From assembly GCA_028456385.1 (NCBI GenBank), contig JALNQF010000104.1:100074-164073 (forward strand): a DNA stretch of 64,000 nt. Direction: 5' to 3'. This document shows positions 11,858 to 24,997 of this stretch, piece by piece; position 1 is the first letter of the stretch, and each line of letters opens with the position of its first letter. The notes under the pieces were generated by a model. The model made no database searches. It was not told the DNA's origin and worked only from the letters and a program-made list of their open reading frames with translations. A program made the translations under genes and the position numbers. The DNA comes from Ophiosphaerella korrae. Taxonomy: Eukaryota; Ascomycota; Dothideomycetes; Pleosporales; Phaeosphaeriaceae.

Positions 11858-12377
11858 ATGGTCGTTAAAAACTATCTCAAGGACGAAGAAATATTGAAGG
11901 AGCGTGAGGTGAGTGTTATCAATGAAGCAAAATTTGATACACTAGTGCTCAACGCTCCTATAGACAGAGACCGGAGCTGAGTATAACCGTTTGATTAATA
12001 TAAATAACATTTGCTCTAAAGAATTAATCCAATGGAAAAGGCTCTCGCAAGAAAACAAGGACAAAGCGTTCATGTATATCATAGCTGCAACAGGCTTGGG
12101 TACAGGGAAATGCAGGCATATTGATGTTTCGAATCGATCTCTGGTGGCATCTTGGTTCCTATACCAAAATTATTGGCGGAGGATCCTACCATGTAAGTGT
12201 TTGTAAGTTGTGTTGAATGATGTTGTCTAACAAAGTTAAGCGCATCTTCAACCGGCACCCAAATTCCCAATTTTTTCTGTTAAATCTTCTGTAAAACAGA
12301 CATGTAATCGCATCGAAGCTGACAGGTCGGTACACAGAATGCCCCTGGTAAGTGCTTGCCCTTCACACGAGTCATAG
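11858..12377 (+). CDS. hypothetical small protein, three exons
   Basis: The start codon sits in a good context (caacacaATGG). Proposed exons 11858-11908, 11964-12192 and 12241-12377 join to an exact 138-aa frame; both introns have GT starts (gtgagt, gtaagt) and AG ends. The protein starts MVVKNYLKDEEILKERE and has a Lys/Glu-rich first third. No signal peptide, membrane helix or known domain is recognised. It lies between the aldolase-like gene and the sulfotransferase-like gene. Alternative acceptors at 11967 and 11969 exist; the chosen acceptor after 11963 keeps the frame open, as would the one after 11969. Coding status rests on splice consistency only. Confidence 0.4.
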
Positions 12378-13306
12378 GCTGATATGGAATGCGCTTATAG
12401 CAAGATGCCGCTCTTACGCGACAATCCTTATGTTATGATCCAAAGAATTTGCGCGATCCACTGCATTATCGTAATATTCAATCTTTAGCATACCAGGACG
12501 TTAGAAGAATCCAAAAAAAAGTCTTTGAATATAAATTTCTACCTAGGTACTTAGTGGGTAAATTTAAAAGCATGGACAGACGTACAAACGTACTCCTGAA
12601 AGGGATAGTGTATAGTTAGTAGCAATTCCAGTAGCGAAGGCAGGACTCAGTCTTAGACATGAGTCTCTTATCCATGTTCAACGCCATTTCCGGCGCTAGA
12701 TAATCATAGGCGATTTATCTCCTAGCATTGAGAAGTCTCTATTCCCACATCAACCGATAACATAGCATGCTGCTGAAAAGATAGCATTTGTATTTCTTGA
12801 TTTGATAGGAAACTGACTTGGTGATTGCGTCCATACCGGATTTTGGTGTTCCTTATCACCCATGGCAGTGATACTCGCATAATGCAACTTAGTTCTCCCC
12901 AAGTTGACGCAAATCCTTGTTAGAATCAAGTCCTGCGTTAGGGAGATTCTGAGTTTATAAATCTTTCAGATCTGTTAGGCAATCGCCAGATTTGTGGAAA
13001 GCGGTATTACTAGGTGTCCCTATACTTCGCACTATTAGTATGGTCTGTTAGACGATCGCTAGTTAAGGTATCATTAGGCCTCTATAGTAATAGCTGCTTC
13101 TTTTGATGGAGTTGTAACTAGTAAACTAGAAAGGGCTCTTTTCTTATGTAGAAGTATCTTGCCGATCTATTAGTGAATGTTCACAATGGGATCGTATAAG
13201 TGCGTCAGTTCGATTCCCTATACTCCCAACAGAGATATATTTATCTAGAGTAGGCATTATTTGAAAAAGCCGAATAGACGAGGATTTGCGGATAATTTCT
13301 TTTATA
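12378..13306. other. AT-rich intergenic region
   Basis: About 930 bp with no gene seen. Two loosely similar stretches (near 12968-13025 and 13045-13090, both starting tctgttag and ending in a cctctata/ccctata string) may be diverged copies of a short repeat. Stop codons occur in all frames. Confidence 0.35.
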
Positions 13307-14358
13307 CTACGCTGCTGTATATTTCCAGTATCCTACACTGATGGCAGCTAGAAGAACTATAGCACCAATATACTTCTTTGTGCAAGCCCAAAGACGATAG
13401 TAGAAAAGAAAACTATGGGCTTTGACTAGCCACTGCCCATCGTTTACTTTTGGATACGGCTCGTTCGGCACAGGCTTCCCCAAGAACTTGCAGAGCGGCC
13501 CCCAACCATCTTTTGAGTCAAACTCAAGCAAGCGATCCTTAGGAACCTTACTACGAACGTCTGCGTAATGGTTAGTATAGAAGCGACGGAGTGCTTCGCT
13601 ATTATCTAGATCGCCCCCGGTCCATTGATCGGCGATAATGGTCATCATGCCGTAATACGGTCGCCAAAGGAGCTAGAAGAGAGATCAGCTAGTCATCCTT
13701 TAGTAGAAGGCGGGAAATGTTACCGGATCGAGCCAAGCAATGAAGGGCAGCGTCTTCCATTTCATAATTTTGAAGATAGTGTTTCGTAAAGACATCTCCC
13801 ACGAGTTAACATCGCGGTTCGTAAGGACTACCTTCGCGTCTGGAAACTTCTCCAACAGTTCATCAACGAAGAGAATACTGGGAATATCCTCAATGGCCTA
13901 GAAAACAGCGTGAGATGATCCGTGTTACGTAGATCTGTGTTACCAGGATGTATCTGTGGGGGAATTTACATACCGTATAATTCTGGAGTATCTTGTCGAT
14001 GTCATCACCATTCCAGCGCTTTCCTTCACCCAAGAACTTGGCTTTGAGGGCTTCCTCCCAGAGGTCCAGGTGTTTCTTCTCCCAGCGCCGAACTGCGACG
14101 GATCCGTGATATACTCTGTAATCTAGCTTTTCCAATGCGACCTTGAGTGCTAGCAAAGCGTATTAGCACACAACATCATCATGTTAGGTATAGGGCAAGC
14201 GAACACATAGTTCCTAAATTCGTATTAGTTGCAACCACTCTAGAAAATATCAACTCAGCAAGCCTACCAGTACGGCTGAAACCTAAAGCCAAGATCTCCA
14301 AAGGTTTTGGCCGATTGGCCGGAGGCAGCGTATCGATTAACCTCTGCTGCGACCCCAT
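13307..14358 (-). CDS. sulfotransferase-like P-loop protein with C-terminal membrane anchor, four exons
   Basis: Member of the fungal sulfotransferase family (Pfam Sulfotransfer_4 type), which uses PAPS to sulfate small molecules, though many members are uncharacterised. Exons 14268-14358, 13974-14149, 13724-13897 and 13307-13672 give 268 aa with exact frame. Visible: PKPLEILALGFSRT (5' PSB strand), ALEKLDYRVYHG, ILFVDELLEKFPDAKVVLTN (the conserved strand and R/N-D-W-type segment, then NSWEMSL), LLEFDSKDGWGPLCKFLGKP (C-terminal consensus with PVPNEPYP) and a final hydrophobic helix IGAIVLLAAISVGYW. Odd point: the predicted first junction gives RT-A-LKVALE where the family has RTGTxSLxxAL, so the PAPS P-loop looks shortened. 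It is the left neighbour of the PKS and a candidate tailoring enzyme. Confidence 0.78.
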
Positions 14359-15176
14359 CTTGCGATGTGAAGGGGATAATGTTTGGGGGAAGAAGTTGGG
14401 AATAGATGCCGACGGAGAAGGAGGCTGAGCACATGTTGGGTTTTATACGTTTGCCTGAACCACGCCTGTGATATTGGTTCCCGTTGGTGGGTCGCACACA
14501 GCTGGTCACTGCAGCCTGCATGTCAGCCAAGGGACCAGGATCATCAGTACGGAACTCGCTCGCTTTACCCGCCTCTTGAGTAAAATAATGACTGGGCTCT
14601 AAGCGATAGTCGCACCCAACAAATAGTACCGTTTTTCTTGCTAAAAACTCCTAGAATATAGATTTTAGGATTTATTTCTAGTTTCGTAATAGACTATAAT
14701 AAGACTCGAATAAATCCTAGGTTTCGTTGTTGTGTTGGGGTGGTGAGAGTGGTGAGCGCAGGATTGCTTACAGCCCGGTTATTATTTTACTCGAGAGCCC
14801 GCCCAGCAGACTAAGTTTTGTCCACTTAGCATTGAGCCCGGAAGGGCCAAAGGGGATACCGCTTGGCGCGTTGGGCGGGTCGCCAGATTTTTTATTTAAT
14901 TATTGGGAATGATGATTCCCGGTGATAGTCGTACGACACATAAGATCTCTCTCCTGTGCGTCGTGTGAGTTTGAAATTTAAGACAATACTATACATATCT
15001 CACAGTACTAAAAAGCAATTCCTATACAGTTTTACAATAAAATCTCAACAAGCAGCTGCAACGACTGCATGTGCTCTTCTTCACCATAACCATCGAGAGA
15101 TATATTTGGATGCGGACCAAAGCTATTAGAGCAATTGGAAACCCGATTACTTGACCTTATTTCCCCCCTATCATTA
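14359..15176. other. spacer between sulfotransferase-like gene and PKS stop
   Basis: About 820 bp. The sulfotransferase-like promoter lies at its left end and the PKS 3' UTR at its right end. It includes AT-rich sequence around 14635-14715 and 14985-15050. No convincing coding sequence was found. Confidence 0.4.
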
Positions 15177-18100
15177 TCATTCCGGTACCACTTCCCTGTG
15201 CCTTAAAGCACTCTTCTGGGCGGCCTTCACCCCCAAACTTTCCAGGGTTTCATCACCCAGAATCTCGAATATCGGCACATCTGCCGCAAAGGTTTTGGAG
15301 AACCAACTTCGCAGCTCGATGGCGAGTAGAGAATCAATGCCAAACTTCCACATCGGCTCATCCAGCACGTTGACGTCAATGCAATCCCGCAGTCCAGGTG
15401 TCATACTGATTAACCGTTCGACGAGTGCTTTAGAAATGACAGCGCCGGCTTCGGCAAGAGTGGGAGCAGATACGAAGGCCTGTTGCCTTTCGTCCTCTGG
15501 TGACCTTCCTCCGCTGGCTGACGCGGCATGAGCGGCCTTGCTGTTGTAGATATGGCTGTAGAAAGGGAGCGACAACGATGCATGATTTCTCAGAACACCA
15601 CGAGCATGTGCTTGAGATGGAGGCGTAAGTCCTATGACCAACTGCACATCCTCCGGCTTCTCATTGGCGCGGCGAGGATCACAATAGTGATCCAGGAGGG
15701 CGTAAAGCTCCCTCGTTGAAATAGGAGCCAGAAGACCTTGAGCCAAGATGCGCTCACGCAGAACCGTATTATTAGCAAGAACGCCATGATCAAGCATAAC
15801 ACCAAGGTCCAAGACTGCTGACTTCTGTCCGCGTACGGTGCGGTAGTGAGCGAGTGCGTCCTGGTACGTGTTTGCGGCGGCGTAATTTGCTTGTCCAGCC
15901 GAGCCGATGACACCTGCTATGGACGAAAGCATGACAAAGAAATCCATGTCCTCAGGTAATAGTGTATGGAGGTTCCAGGAGCCAATGATTTTCACGTCTG
16001 TACAGGCTCTCCAGTCCTCGTAGGACATATTGGCAAAAATACTATCCCGCAATACCATTGAAGACTGTATGCATCCGCCGATGCGGGGCATCCTGCCGTG
16101 ATAGAGTTCCAGGGTGGAGCGTAAAGCAAATATGTCACATATGTCGCATGAGGACACCTCGATGATTCCACCATATTCGCTAAGTTCCTTTACGGTCTCT
16201 TCAGCGCCGGCAGCAGCCATACCTGAACGGGATAAGAGCAGCAAATTCCTGGCACCCTTTTCCTTGATCATCCACGACGCAATGGCACGACCAAGGCCTC
16301 CAGTGCCTCCAGCAATGACATATGTCTTATCTGGATCGAAGCTCCAGGTTGATTTTGCTTTGATCCTTGTCTATTGGAAGGGTTAGCAGAGCACTGCTGT
16401 TGGAGGCAACTTTTACTTACAGGAACCCAAGCATCATCATCCATATCAAACACGATTTTGCCATAGTAGTTGCCTGACTGGAGCTTACGCATGCCCTCCT
16501 GGACCTGGGAGATAGGCATAACATCGAAGTTCGTCACGGATTGCAGTGTACCGTTGGCGAGCATCTCGAGACTCCGCTCAATTATGTCGCGTCCTTTTGC
16601 GCCAAACTCTGCGCTCATAAGACCTGTTTCAATTGCTGAGAAGGTTGCGCGCCTACTGAACGGTCGCATAGGGAGATTGCTATTGGCGAGAATATCCTTC
16701 TTGCCGATTTCGACGAATCGTCCATACGGTGCAATGATGTTCCAAGAAGCTAATAAGCTCTCTCCGGAAAGTGAGTTAAGAACAACATCAACTCCACGCC
16801 CGTTTGTTTTCTGGAGTATGCTATCAGCAAATGCGGTGTTACGACTGTTAAACACATGGTCTTCCAAGATCCCATAGTGCTCAACGAGGAACCTATTCTT
16901 CTCGTCCGAACCAACTGTAGCAAAGATTTCCGCGCCTCGGAGTTTCGCCATCTGAATTGCCACTTGGCCTGTGCCTCCCGCAGCCGAGTGGATGAGGATA
17001 CTTTCCCCTCGTTTGAGATTCGCGATTTCGTAAATGGCGTGCCAGGAAGTAACAAACTGGGTCGGTACCGCAGCTGCATGTGCAAGGGTGATGGCGTCAG
17101 GAACACGGGCCACGCTGTGGGCTTTTACTCTGACAAACGAGGAGAAGGCAGTCGCAGTGAATGTGCATACTCGATCACCCGGCATGAAAGTCGTCGCTGA
17201 TCCAGCACGGCTGATAGTGCCAGCACATTCGTTGCCAAATGTACTTCCATTCTCACGTCCTAAGGCGAGAAGCAAATCCTTGAAATTGAGGCCTACCATG
17301 GCAACCTTAATCTCGACCTCGTCGGGCGCCAAAGGTTCTGCAGTGAATTCGTCTTCCACAAAGTGAAGGCTGTCGAGAAGACCGGGTGTCTCAACCGTCA
17401 TTCTCAATGGCGGGCCAGCCCCGAATGGCTGAATCTTCGAATGGAATTCCGTTGCATTCCCTGCTACCACTCGTGACGCGTCATTCGCAACAGTTAGGCG
17501 GCTTATGTAAAATTGCCCGTTGATCTTGCGATACTGAACTTCGTACCCTTGCGACGTGGAGAATGTAGTACCCTTGACAAAATGTAGAATATCTTGGACC
17601 AACGTACAGATGCGATCTTTCTCCAGAGACACTGTGACGACAACCGAGTTCTCATTCTCAACGCGGAGCACTCTTGTCACCCCTTCGCAAATTGCTCGAT
17701 CCGGCGAGGGAAGGCCGGACTTGGCCTGACCGGTGAGCCAGAGCAACTTCTTCGAAGCGATTAGGATGTTGCGAAGTCGGATAAAACTTTCCTTCGAGAT
17801 ATCCTCCAAAAATGGCCGTTCGAGCTCCGATAGAAAAACATAGACGACCTTAGAGCTATCTAACTCAACCTCCATATCGCCGATATAGCGCGTATCGCAT
17901 TGCAATCCAGTTTTTCGGAGGGCTTCCTCAAGGTAAAATGCGAGCTCCTCTTGATACGGCGTTGCATCCATGAGCAGTCGATAGCGGGCAGGTTCTCCAG
18001 CAGTGGACGACACTGGCGTGGCTTTGGACGATATAATAAGCGTTCCGTCATCTATAGAATCCTCGGAGAGGGCGCTTGTATCGGAGAATCCCTGACTTTG

Positions 18101-21100
18101 CAGTCTGTTTATCCAATCAATTGCTATTTTTGATTCTTTGGCTGGCTTGGTGCATGTCGTGGACTTCTCATTCGAAGCGATAATCAGTTTCCCTCCTGCC
18201 TTGAGCAGCCGCTGAATACCATGAAGCAAGTCCGTTGAGTCCCAATTACAAGACAGTACAATCAGATCGTACGCCTCTGGATAATTGTATTCGGCCTCCT
18301 CTGTTGGAAGCTCCAAAACATCCGAGTTATGCTCTCTCGAGGCAAACTTGGCGCAGGGTAGGGTGGATTCACCATCTTCTTCGGGTCCAAGAATGTGCTG
18401 CAGCAGTGTGGCAAGCATTGGATCTTTGAGGGTGTTGATATGGAGAATCTCCATGTCAGGCCTCTTGAATGTACTCAGGTCCAAATAATTGACAAGCGTT
18501 TTCTGCACCTTCGATGGGTGCATGTTAAGCACTCCCATTTGGAGGTCTGAGTCAAGGCTCTCTAGCACAAGTGGATCAAGGAGATCCAGGTCCGGTTTCC
18601 ACTGAACGGTATAGCACTGGTGGTCGTGGCGTCCCTGCTGCTCGGCGGCAGATGACCCAGTGACATATCTGAGCCTGATGCCCCTTGCATCTAGAACTAT
18701 CTTTGTTAACGAGCTGTCAAGCGCTGTAACCGCCGTCTCATATCCGATGAGGCCCTTTTGTATCACAGTAGCCCTTGTCTTGACCACGTCTGTACCTGGA
18801 TGACTCAGACCAGATGTGGAAATCCAGAGATGCTCAATCTCAGTAGGAACTGCAGTGGGCACGACCTCTTCCCCAGCACGACTGAATGCTGCAAGGCTGG
18901 ATTGCAGAATACCATCGAGCGTCGTGGGGTGCACGACATGAGACTGGAAATGATTTGCTCCGTCAACTTCTTTCCATACATATGGCCGCACGTTTGCTAT
19001 AATCTGAGGCCTGAATTTATCGCTAAAGACAAGATCTTCCAGAGCTCGAAATGTCGGCCCAAATGTATAGCCGGATTTGAACGCAGAGTTGTAGAACTCG
19101 TCCTTCGTCCGTCGTAGTCTTCCGCTAGAGTCAACGAGTCGGTACGCATCTTGAGCTTGCCGAAGTCTTTCAGCCTGGTACGCTGCTTCGGATGTGCCAA
19201 AGTCGAGATGAACATTCCCATGGCTGTGCTCCTGCCATTGACCATCTTTGCATGAACACACGCGGAACTCCCAGGATGATGAGCTGCGGTCAGAGTCTGC
19301 TCGCAATGGACGCAGCGTAAGCTGAGTCTCAATACCCGCAGTATCTGTCGGTACCGTTAGAGCTGCCGAGAAGGAACAGTCCGTGAACTTGATGCCCTTT
19401 AAGGGTCGATTGTAATCGGCTAGCTGGTTGGCAGCCTCAATTGCCATTACGAGCATACCGACTGCTGGGTAAATAACAGCGCCATTGATCTTGTGGTCTC
19501 TGGCCCACGGAAGCTGGGAGAGCTTCAGGATATTCTTCCATTTTGGTTCAAGCGGATTCCAATCAAGCACTGGTTTGCCAAGGAGATCGTGCTTGAAGTT
19601 GCGGCGGAATCTAAACTCTTTACCGAGCCTTCCAGTGTGCAAATATATGAGTGAATGGTCGAAGGGGTATTCTGGCAAGTCAGTCATCACCTTCTTACGG
19701 TGATCATGTTCGAGATGGCTCCCGTCCAGGGAGTTTGCAAGACTTAAGTCTAGTTCCACACCATGGCTCCATAGCTGTCCCAGCAGAGTAAGAAAAGTGT
19801 GATCCCCTGGCGTGAAGCGCTTCATAGTTGCGTGATAAGTAACATCACTCGCGGCTGGCTGAACTTTGCATGTGTCGCGGACTGGTCCTTGCAATGCACC
19901 GTGAGGACCGACTTCAATCAGAAGGTTCACATTTGGAGTAGTGTTCATGGGTACCCCAACCGAAAAACATAGCAAGGTTAGTGCCTTGCAAAACTGCACT
20001 GGCTGAAGCATATTTTGCACCCAGTAGTGGACGGTACGCAAGGTCTGCGTATCCACAATATTCCCGGTAACAGAAGACACCATAATAGCGGCAGGCCAGG
20101 TGTCATTGCAGGGCTCAAGGAATCCCACGTACTCTTCGTACTCGGCTGCTGCTACCTGTAAGCCAAGTGAGTGGTAGCTCACGTCGACTTTCAAGCGACG
20201 GTGGAAGACGCCTCGTACTTCAAGAACGTCATCCAGCACGTCGAGTTCCGTCCTTGGTCCTGAAATTGTCACGCTCTCCGGGCTATTAATGCAAGCAACT
20301 GTGAGTGTCGGACAACAATCCGGAAATTCGGCGAGTAAGGCAGAGACGCCTTCCTGGGACATGCCGACTACCATCATTCCTCCACACGACCGCTTGCTTT
20401 CTCGTTCAGCCACCACACCCCGGAAATACGCCAATTTCAGGGCCGAATGCCTCGAGATTGCCCCGGCGCAATATGCAGCTCCTATTTCTCCTGATGAGTG
20501 GCCAACGACAGCGGCCGGGTGAAGGCCCAGACTCCGATATAGATCAACGAGACCTATCTGCAGGATAGTACAGAGAGTCTGGCTGAATATCGGGCGGTGT
20601 ATAGATTCAGTGTCATTATTATCACACATGGCATCGAGCCAACCCCATTCGCTTCCTATACTTTTCAAATACGCGTCGGCATCGCGCACTGAGTCGCGGA
20701 ATATGGGAAATCGAAGGAGCTCACGCCCCATACCAGCCCACTGAGCACCTTGGCCTGTAAACACGAAAGCCATTCGCGGTTGACTGATGGCTCGTGTCAC
20801 GGAAGATAGCTGTGACTTCAGACAGCGCAATGAACGAGCACCATCTACTACGGCAAACGACCGATAATTGAATAGACTCCGTCGCTGCGCGAGGGTATAT
20901 GCAAGATTTCCAAGGAACCCAGACCTGTTATTGACGGCTCGCCAGTTCTCTGCAGCCCATTGATCGTAGAGTGTAGTAACTCGTTGCAATGCAGGCTTGT
21001 CAGGTGCAGAGAAAACAATGAGCTGCGGAGTGTTGCACGTGCCACAAACAAGCTCCGGCGTCTCGTAGCCAGAATCGGATCTACCTGCGAGCGTGTCCTC

Positions 21101-22665
21101 CGATAACTCGTATACTACGGGTGCTGTAACAACCTGTGGAGGCTCGGTTTGGGTGCAATGACTGCCCTGCAGGCCCTTCTGCTTGAGAAAGTGGTAGGCG
21201 TCGTCCAAAACAGCGTGCGCATTTGTGCCGCTAGCGCCGAATGAATTCACTGATATTCTTCTTAGGCCCGTCGAAGGCCAGGGTACCAGTTCGGTGGGTA
21301 TCTTGATTTTCAATTCAGCGGCGTCGATGCGTGAGTTTAGCTGTTCAAAATTGGCCACGGGCGGGATGAGGCCCCTCTCGAGGATCAAAATAGATTTAAT
21401 GACTGAAGCCAGCCCACTTGCACCCTCAGCATGTCCAATATTAGACTTGATGGATCCTATGTATAAAGGATCGTTATGGGACCGAACGTTTCTAAATACC
21501 TCTCCAATTGCAGAGGCTTCAATCGGATCTCCGACCGGGGTTCCAGTCCCATGAGCCTCAAAATATCTTGTTGGCTCCATCGAAAGACCGGCTTTGGCGT
21601 AAGTGTCAAAGATGAGCCTTGATTGCGAGTCCTTACTTGGCTGAGTGACTCCAGGTGTGCGGCCATCGTGGTTTACGGCAGTCGATCGAATGACGGCACG
21701 AATAGTATCGCCGTCTCGTAGGGCGTCTGGCAACCGCTTCAGGATCAGCGCAGCAATGCCCTCACCCCTGCCATACCCATTCGCCTTCTTATCGAAACTA
21801 AAGGATGTACTATCAGGGGAAAGCATCCCCATGTTGTTGAGCATGTGGAAGAAGTTCGGCGAGAAGAGAAGACTGCAACCAGTAACTATGGACTATCATT
21901 CGTCTCTTAGTTAGTTTGTACGATCCCGATAGAGTTAATAACTCACCATATCTGCCGATTTTGAATAGAGGCTCTGGCAACCCACATCCAAGGCGACCAA
22001 GCTGCTTGAACAGGCGGTGTCAATTGTGAAGTTGGGCCCTTTGAGATTGAAGAACCAGCTGATGCGGCCAGAGAGTAGGCCCGTCATGCCCATCAGCTGG
22101 TACTTTGAGTTTTCCTCAATGTCCTGAGAAGTGAGGAACTTATAATCGTCTGCCAGATTTCCCGTGTAGACCGATGTGTTGCTGTTAGATATCTTCTCGA
22201 TGGGTATACCGGCTGCAGCACCGTTAGTTAGTAAGTGGAAGAAGGAAAAAAAAAATAGTATTACCGTTCTCGAGCGCCCTGTAGGTCGTCTCTAGCAGTG
22301 CTCGGGACTGCGGATCCATACCCACAGCCTCAGCGGCGGAAATCGAAAAGAATGGTGCATCGAATACGCCCAGTTTCTCGTTAATGAAATGTCCACCGCG
22401 CAGCGGTATCTGTACATGATTATAAAACGTGAGAAGTGCAAAGTCGGATTGTTCGCCCACTTACACTCTCGCCACGACTGCGATCTGGATTGTACAGTGC
22501 AGCCCCATTGAGTCGGTCATCAGGGAATTCGCGAGAAGCGCATCGGCCATCCACCATCATTGACCATAATGTCTCAGGAGAGGTTGAGTCTCCGGGGAGC
22601 TTGAAAGACATGCCGATAATGGCGATTGGGGTGGGCTCATCTGCGGTATTGTCTTTTGAATGCAT
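15177..22665 (-). CDS. highly reducing type I polyketide synthase (KS-AT-DH-cMT*-ER-KR-ACP)
   Basis: Iterative cytosolic PKS making a reduced polyketide. Exons 22465-22665, 22265-22409, 21947-22212, 16421-21892 and 15177-16370 give about 2,425 aa with exact frame. [15 protein letters not shown], active-site [12 protein letters not shown], later [14 protein letters not shown] and [12 protein letters not shown], so the Cys-His-His triad is complete. [16 protein letters not shown] and [24 protein letters not shown] and TLDGILQ. A degenerate methyltransferase remnant ([30 protein letters not shown]) lacks the SAM motif. [53 protein letters not shown] with the phosphopantetheine Ser, ending 55 residues later. 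There is no thioesterase or reductase, so product release needs a partner. Flanked by a sulfotransferase-like gene and, across 2.3 kb, an MFS transporter. The product cannot be predicted. Confidence 0.93.
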
Positions 22666-24997
22666 GATTGCTTCTCACGGGGCGTCTAGATACCTAGGTA
22701 TTTAGCGGTTCTTATCCCGAACAGAGATGATAACAAAGGAGGTTTGAGACCCTATGGAAGTTTTCAACAAAATGGAACAGATTGAACCACCAGGTAAGCT
22801 ATATAATACACTCCATAAACGCGAGGCTTCAGAGAGTGATCATTTGGTATGCCTTTGTCCCACATTTATAGCAAAACTGTGAAGACTCTCCATTACCTGG
22901 CGGCCAATGTGCTCAATCACCCATGTGAGAGTAACCAAGCTACCTGAATACAGATACGCAACGCGCCACCCCTACCGACTTCTGTGTCTCCTTCACAGAG
23001 ATGACTGTAGGCTAATTGGTTCAAACCTTGTTTGAGTCTGATGTCTGAAGCAAAAAAAGCAGATTAGCATGCCCTCGGACTCCGTAATCGAAGCCCAGGT
23101 TCTATCTTGTAACAGGTCACAGGCCTACTTGCCGCTCAACCAATAGAAACATATTGCCCCCCACCTGGCCAAATAGAGAAGTCATGTGACCAGGCCTTGG
23201 TCGGTCCCGAGTCTAAGCCGCATGTTGAATGCTGTACTCCGGTCAATGGCTAGGAGTGCCTTGAGTTCGTACTCCTCACGTAATTTCATTTCAAGCCGGC
23301 GACCAAGGCTGCCTATGTAGCGAGCTACCTAACACCATTTGCACACCCACAAAAGTGAGGTTATCCTGGCCCACACAGTAGCTATTATCACGAGATTTTA
23401 TAATAGAGTAGTAAGTAGATGCTTGCGATGAATTTGGATTATCTCTATATTTACTTGGGAGGTTAACGTTGCGGCTGCGGTAGGTGGTTTTTGGTGAAGG
23501 TAGTAGTGCAGGCTTTAAAGCTTAAAATTAACGTTTATAAGTTTAAGTTAATTATTAGTTTATAAGCTAGTATATAAGAAAATAGGTTAGGATTAATCTA
23601 AATAAGCGGTTTAGCAACGTAGTTAAGATTAAAGCTACCTAAGACTAGGTAAGGATAACAAAGGTAGAGAAGGCTATAAAGAAGACAGTAGATAAGGCTA
23701 ACAAGTCTATCCCTAAAGCGGCTACACATATAAAGCAGGCTATACTTAACCTTAACTGAATTCAAATTGGCGTTGTGGAGATATTGCGCGTTGAAGCTGA
23801 TCAATTGAATTTGGTGGGGTGGCCTAACTCCCCCAGTGGCCTTGACTCCCCCGGCGCCAGCTTAGCGCGCACATTAACTTAACCCCTTCGACACCACACC
23901 TGAGGGAGGCGAAGCCATCCTCTCGCTGCAGTCATCACCCGGATCCGGACGGGCCGTAAATTGCGGAGAAGGTGTGAAACGCCGGGTGTATAAACAAGAC
24001 ACCCTGATGCCGATGTATCTGCTCAACCTCCAAACGGATCTTTGAATCATAGCGCATCAATAGACCTGAATACTCTGTCGGTTGCCTTACGTCAGGATAG
24101 CCAGCTGGGCGGAGATATTTCAAAGAATCATAGGTATGCGTTGTTCTAGGTAACACATATTATTACCAAGGTATCATTTTACCCGGGTGGCTTGCTGAAT
24201 CGAGATTTTAAAAACCCTGCCATCGTGCATACGCTGTGCCACCCATCCGTGTAGCTATCAGTCGGACGCTTGGAAATTCGAGGTTTGCAGAGTCGCTGCC
24301 CGGTTCGTCCTTGCGGCGGGAGTATTGTTCATGCGAGGTATATTGCCGGTTCGGTGTGGGGGCTGACACCCTGTGTTTACATTTATGTGTGCCACCAATG
24401 GCCATCGCTCTTCGCGGGCATCTTGCAAGAAGGCGACCAGTTAGGCAACCAGTTTGCCTATTTCTTTATACGAATTTTTTGTGCGCACTAGGGTATGAGC
24501 TTAGCCATGTTGCTATTCTGGACTGCCGAATAGAAGAGCCAAGGTAACCATATGCAATCAGCCCCGAACGACATCTCGAGAGCGCGTCCGCCGAAACCAA
24601 GATAGGCAATCACAGCGTTTCGCACGAGCTTTCCTTCCGCTAAATACGCCAGGGATGCTGGACTGGGTTTGTAAATTGCGCGGCTGGTGGTGCAGTTGTG
24701 TTCGGATCCACTCGTCGTGTCACAACAGATATTGGTATTCCACGGTCGTCTTCGAAGAGACAGAAACTATGGGCATGACCCAAAGGTCGCTTGTTGCTTA
24801 CTATTCTCTTTTTAGTCCCGATATATGCGGATTACGGCAATGTCTTTGCTTCTCTCATATTCTAACTCTATTCGTTTTTAGAAGATTTTTTTGTATTTTG
24901 CTACCGCCCTTAACATTGTTGGCAAAGTTTTCAACCATTAACCTACCAAACTCGACTAATACCTTATGAGCCTTGGACTTCTAGCGAAGTTTTAAAG
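22666..24997. other. 2.3-kb divergent intergenic region between PKS and MFS transporter, with an AT-rich repeat-like tract
   Basis: Holds the PKS promoter (right of 22665) and the MFS promoter (left of 24998). The stretch 23395-23765 is strongly AT-rich, dominated by short words such as taaggt, taagattaaagct and ataaag on both strands with stops in all frames, typical of a RIP-degraded repeat remnant. The segment 23820-24560 is more balanced but shows no recognisable gene. No pathway-specific transcription factor gene lies here. Confidence 0.4.

Noticed and set aside
13195..13235. tRNA-like string 'agttcgattccct'
   Set aside because: No acceptor stem or anticodon arm could be built around it.
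21225..21554. Plus-strand ORF inside the PKS
   Set aside because: Antisense to conserved KS motifs; a shadow frame.
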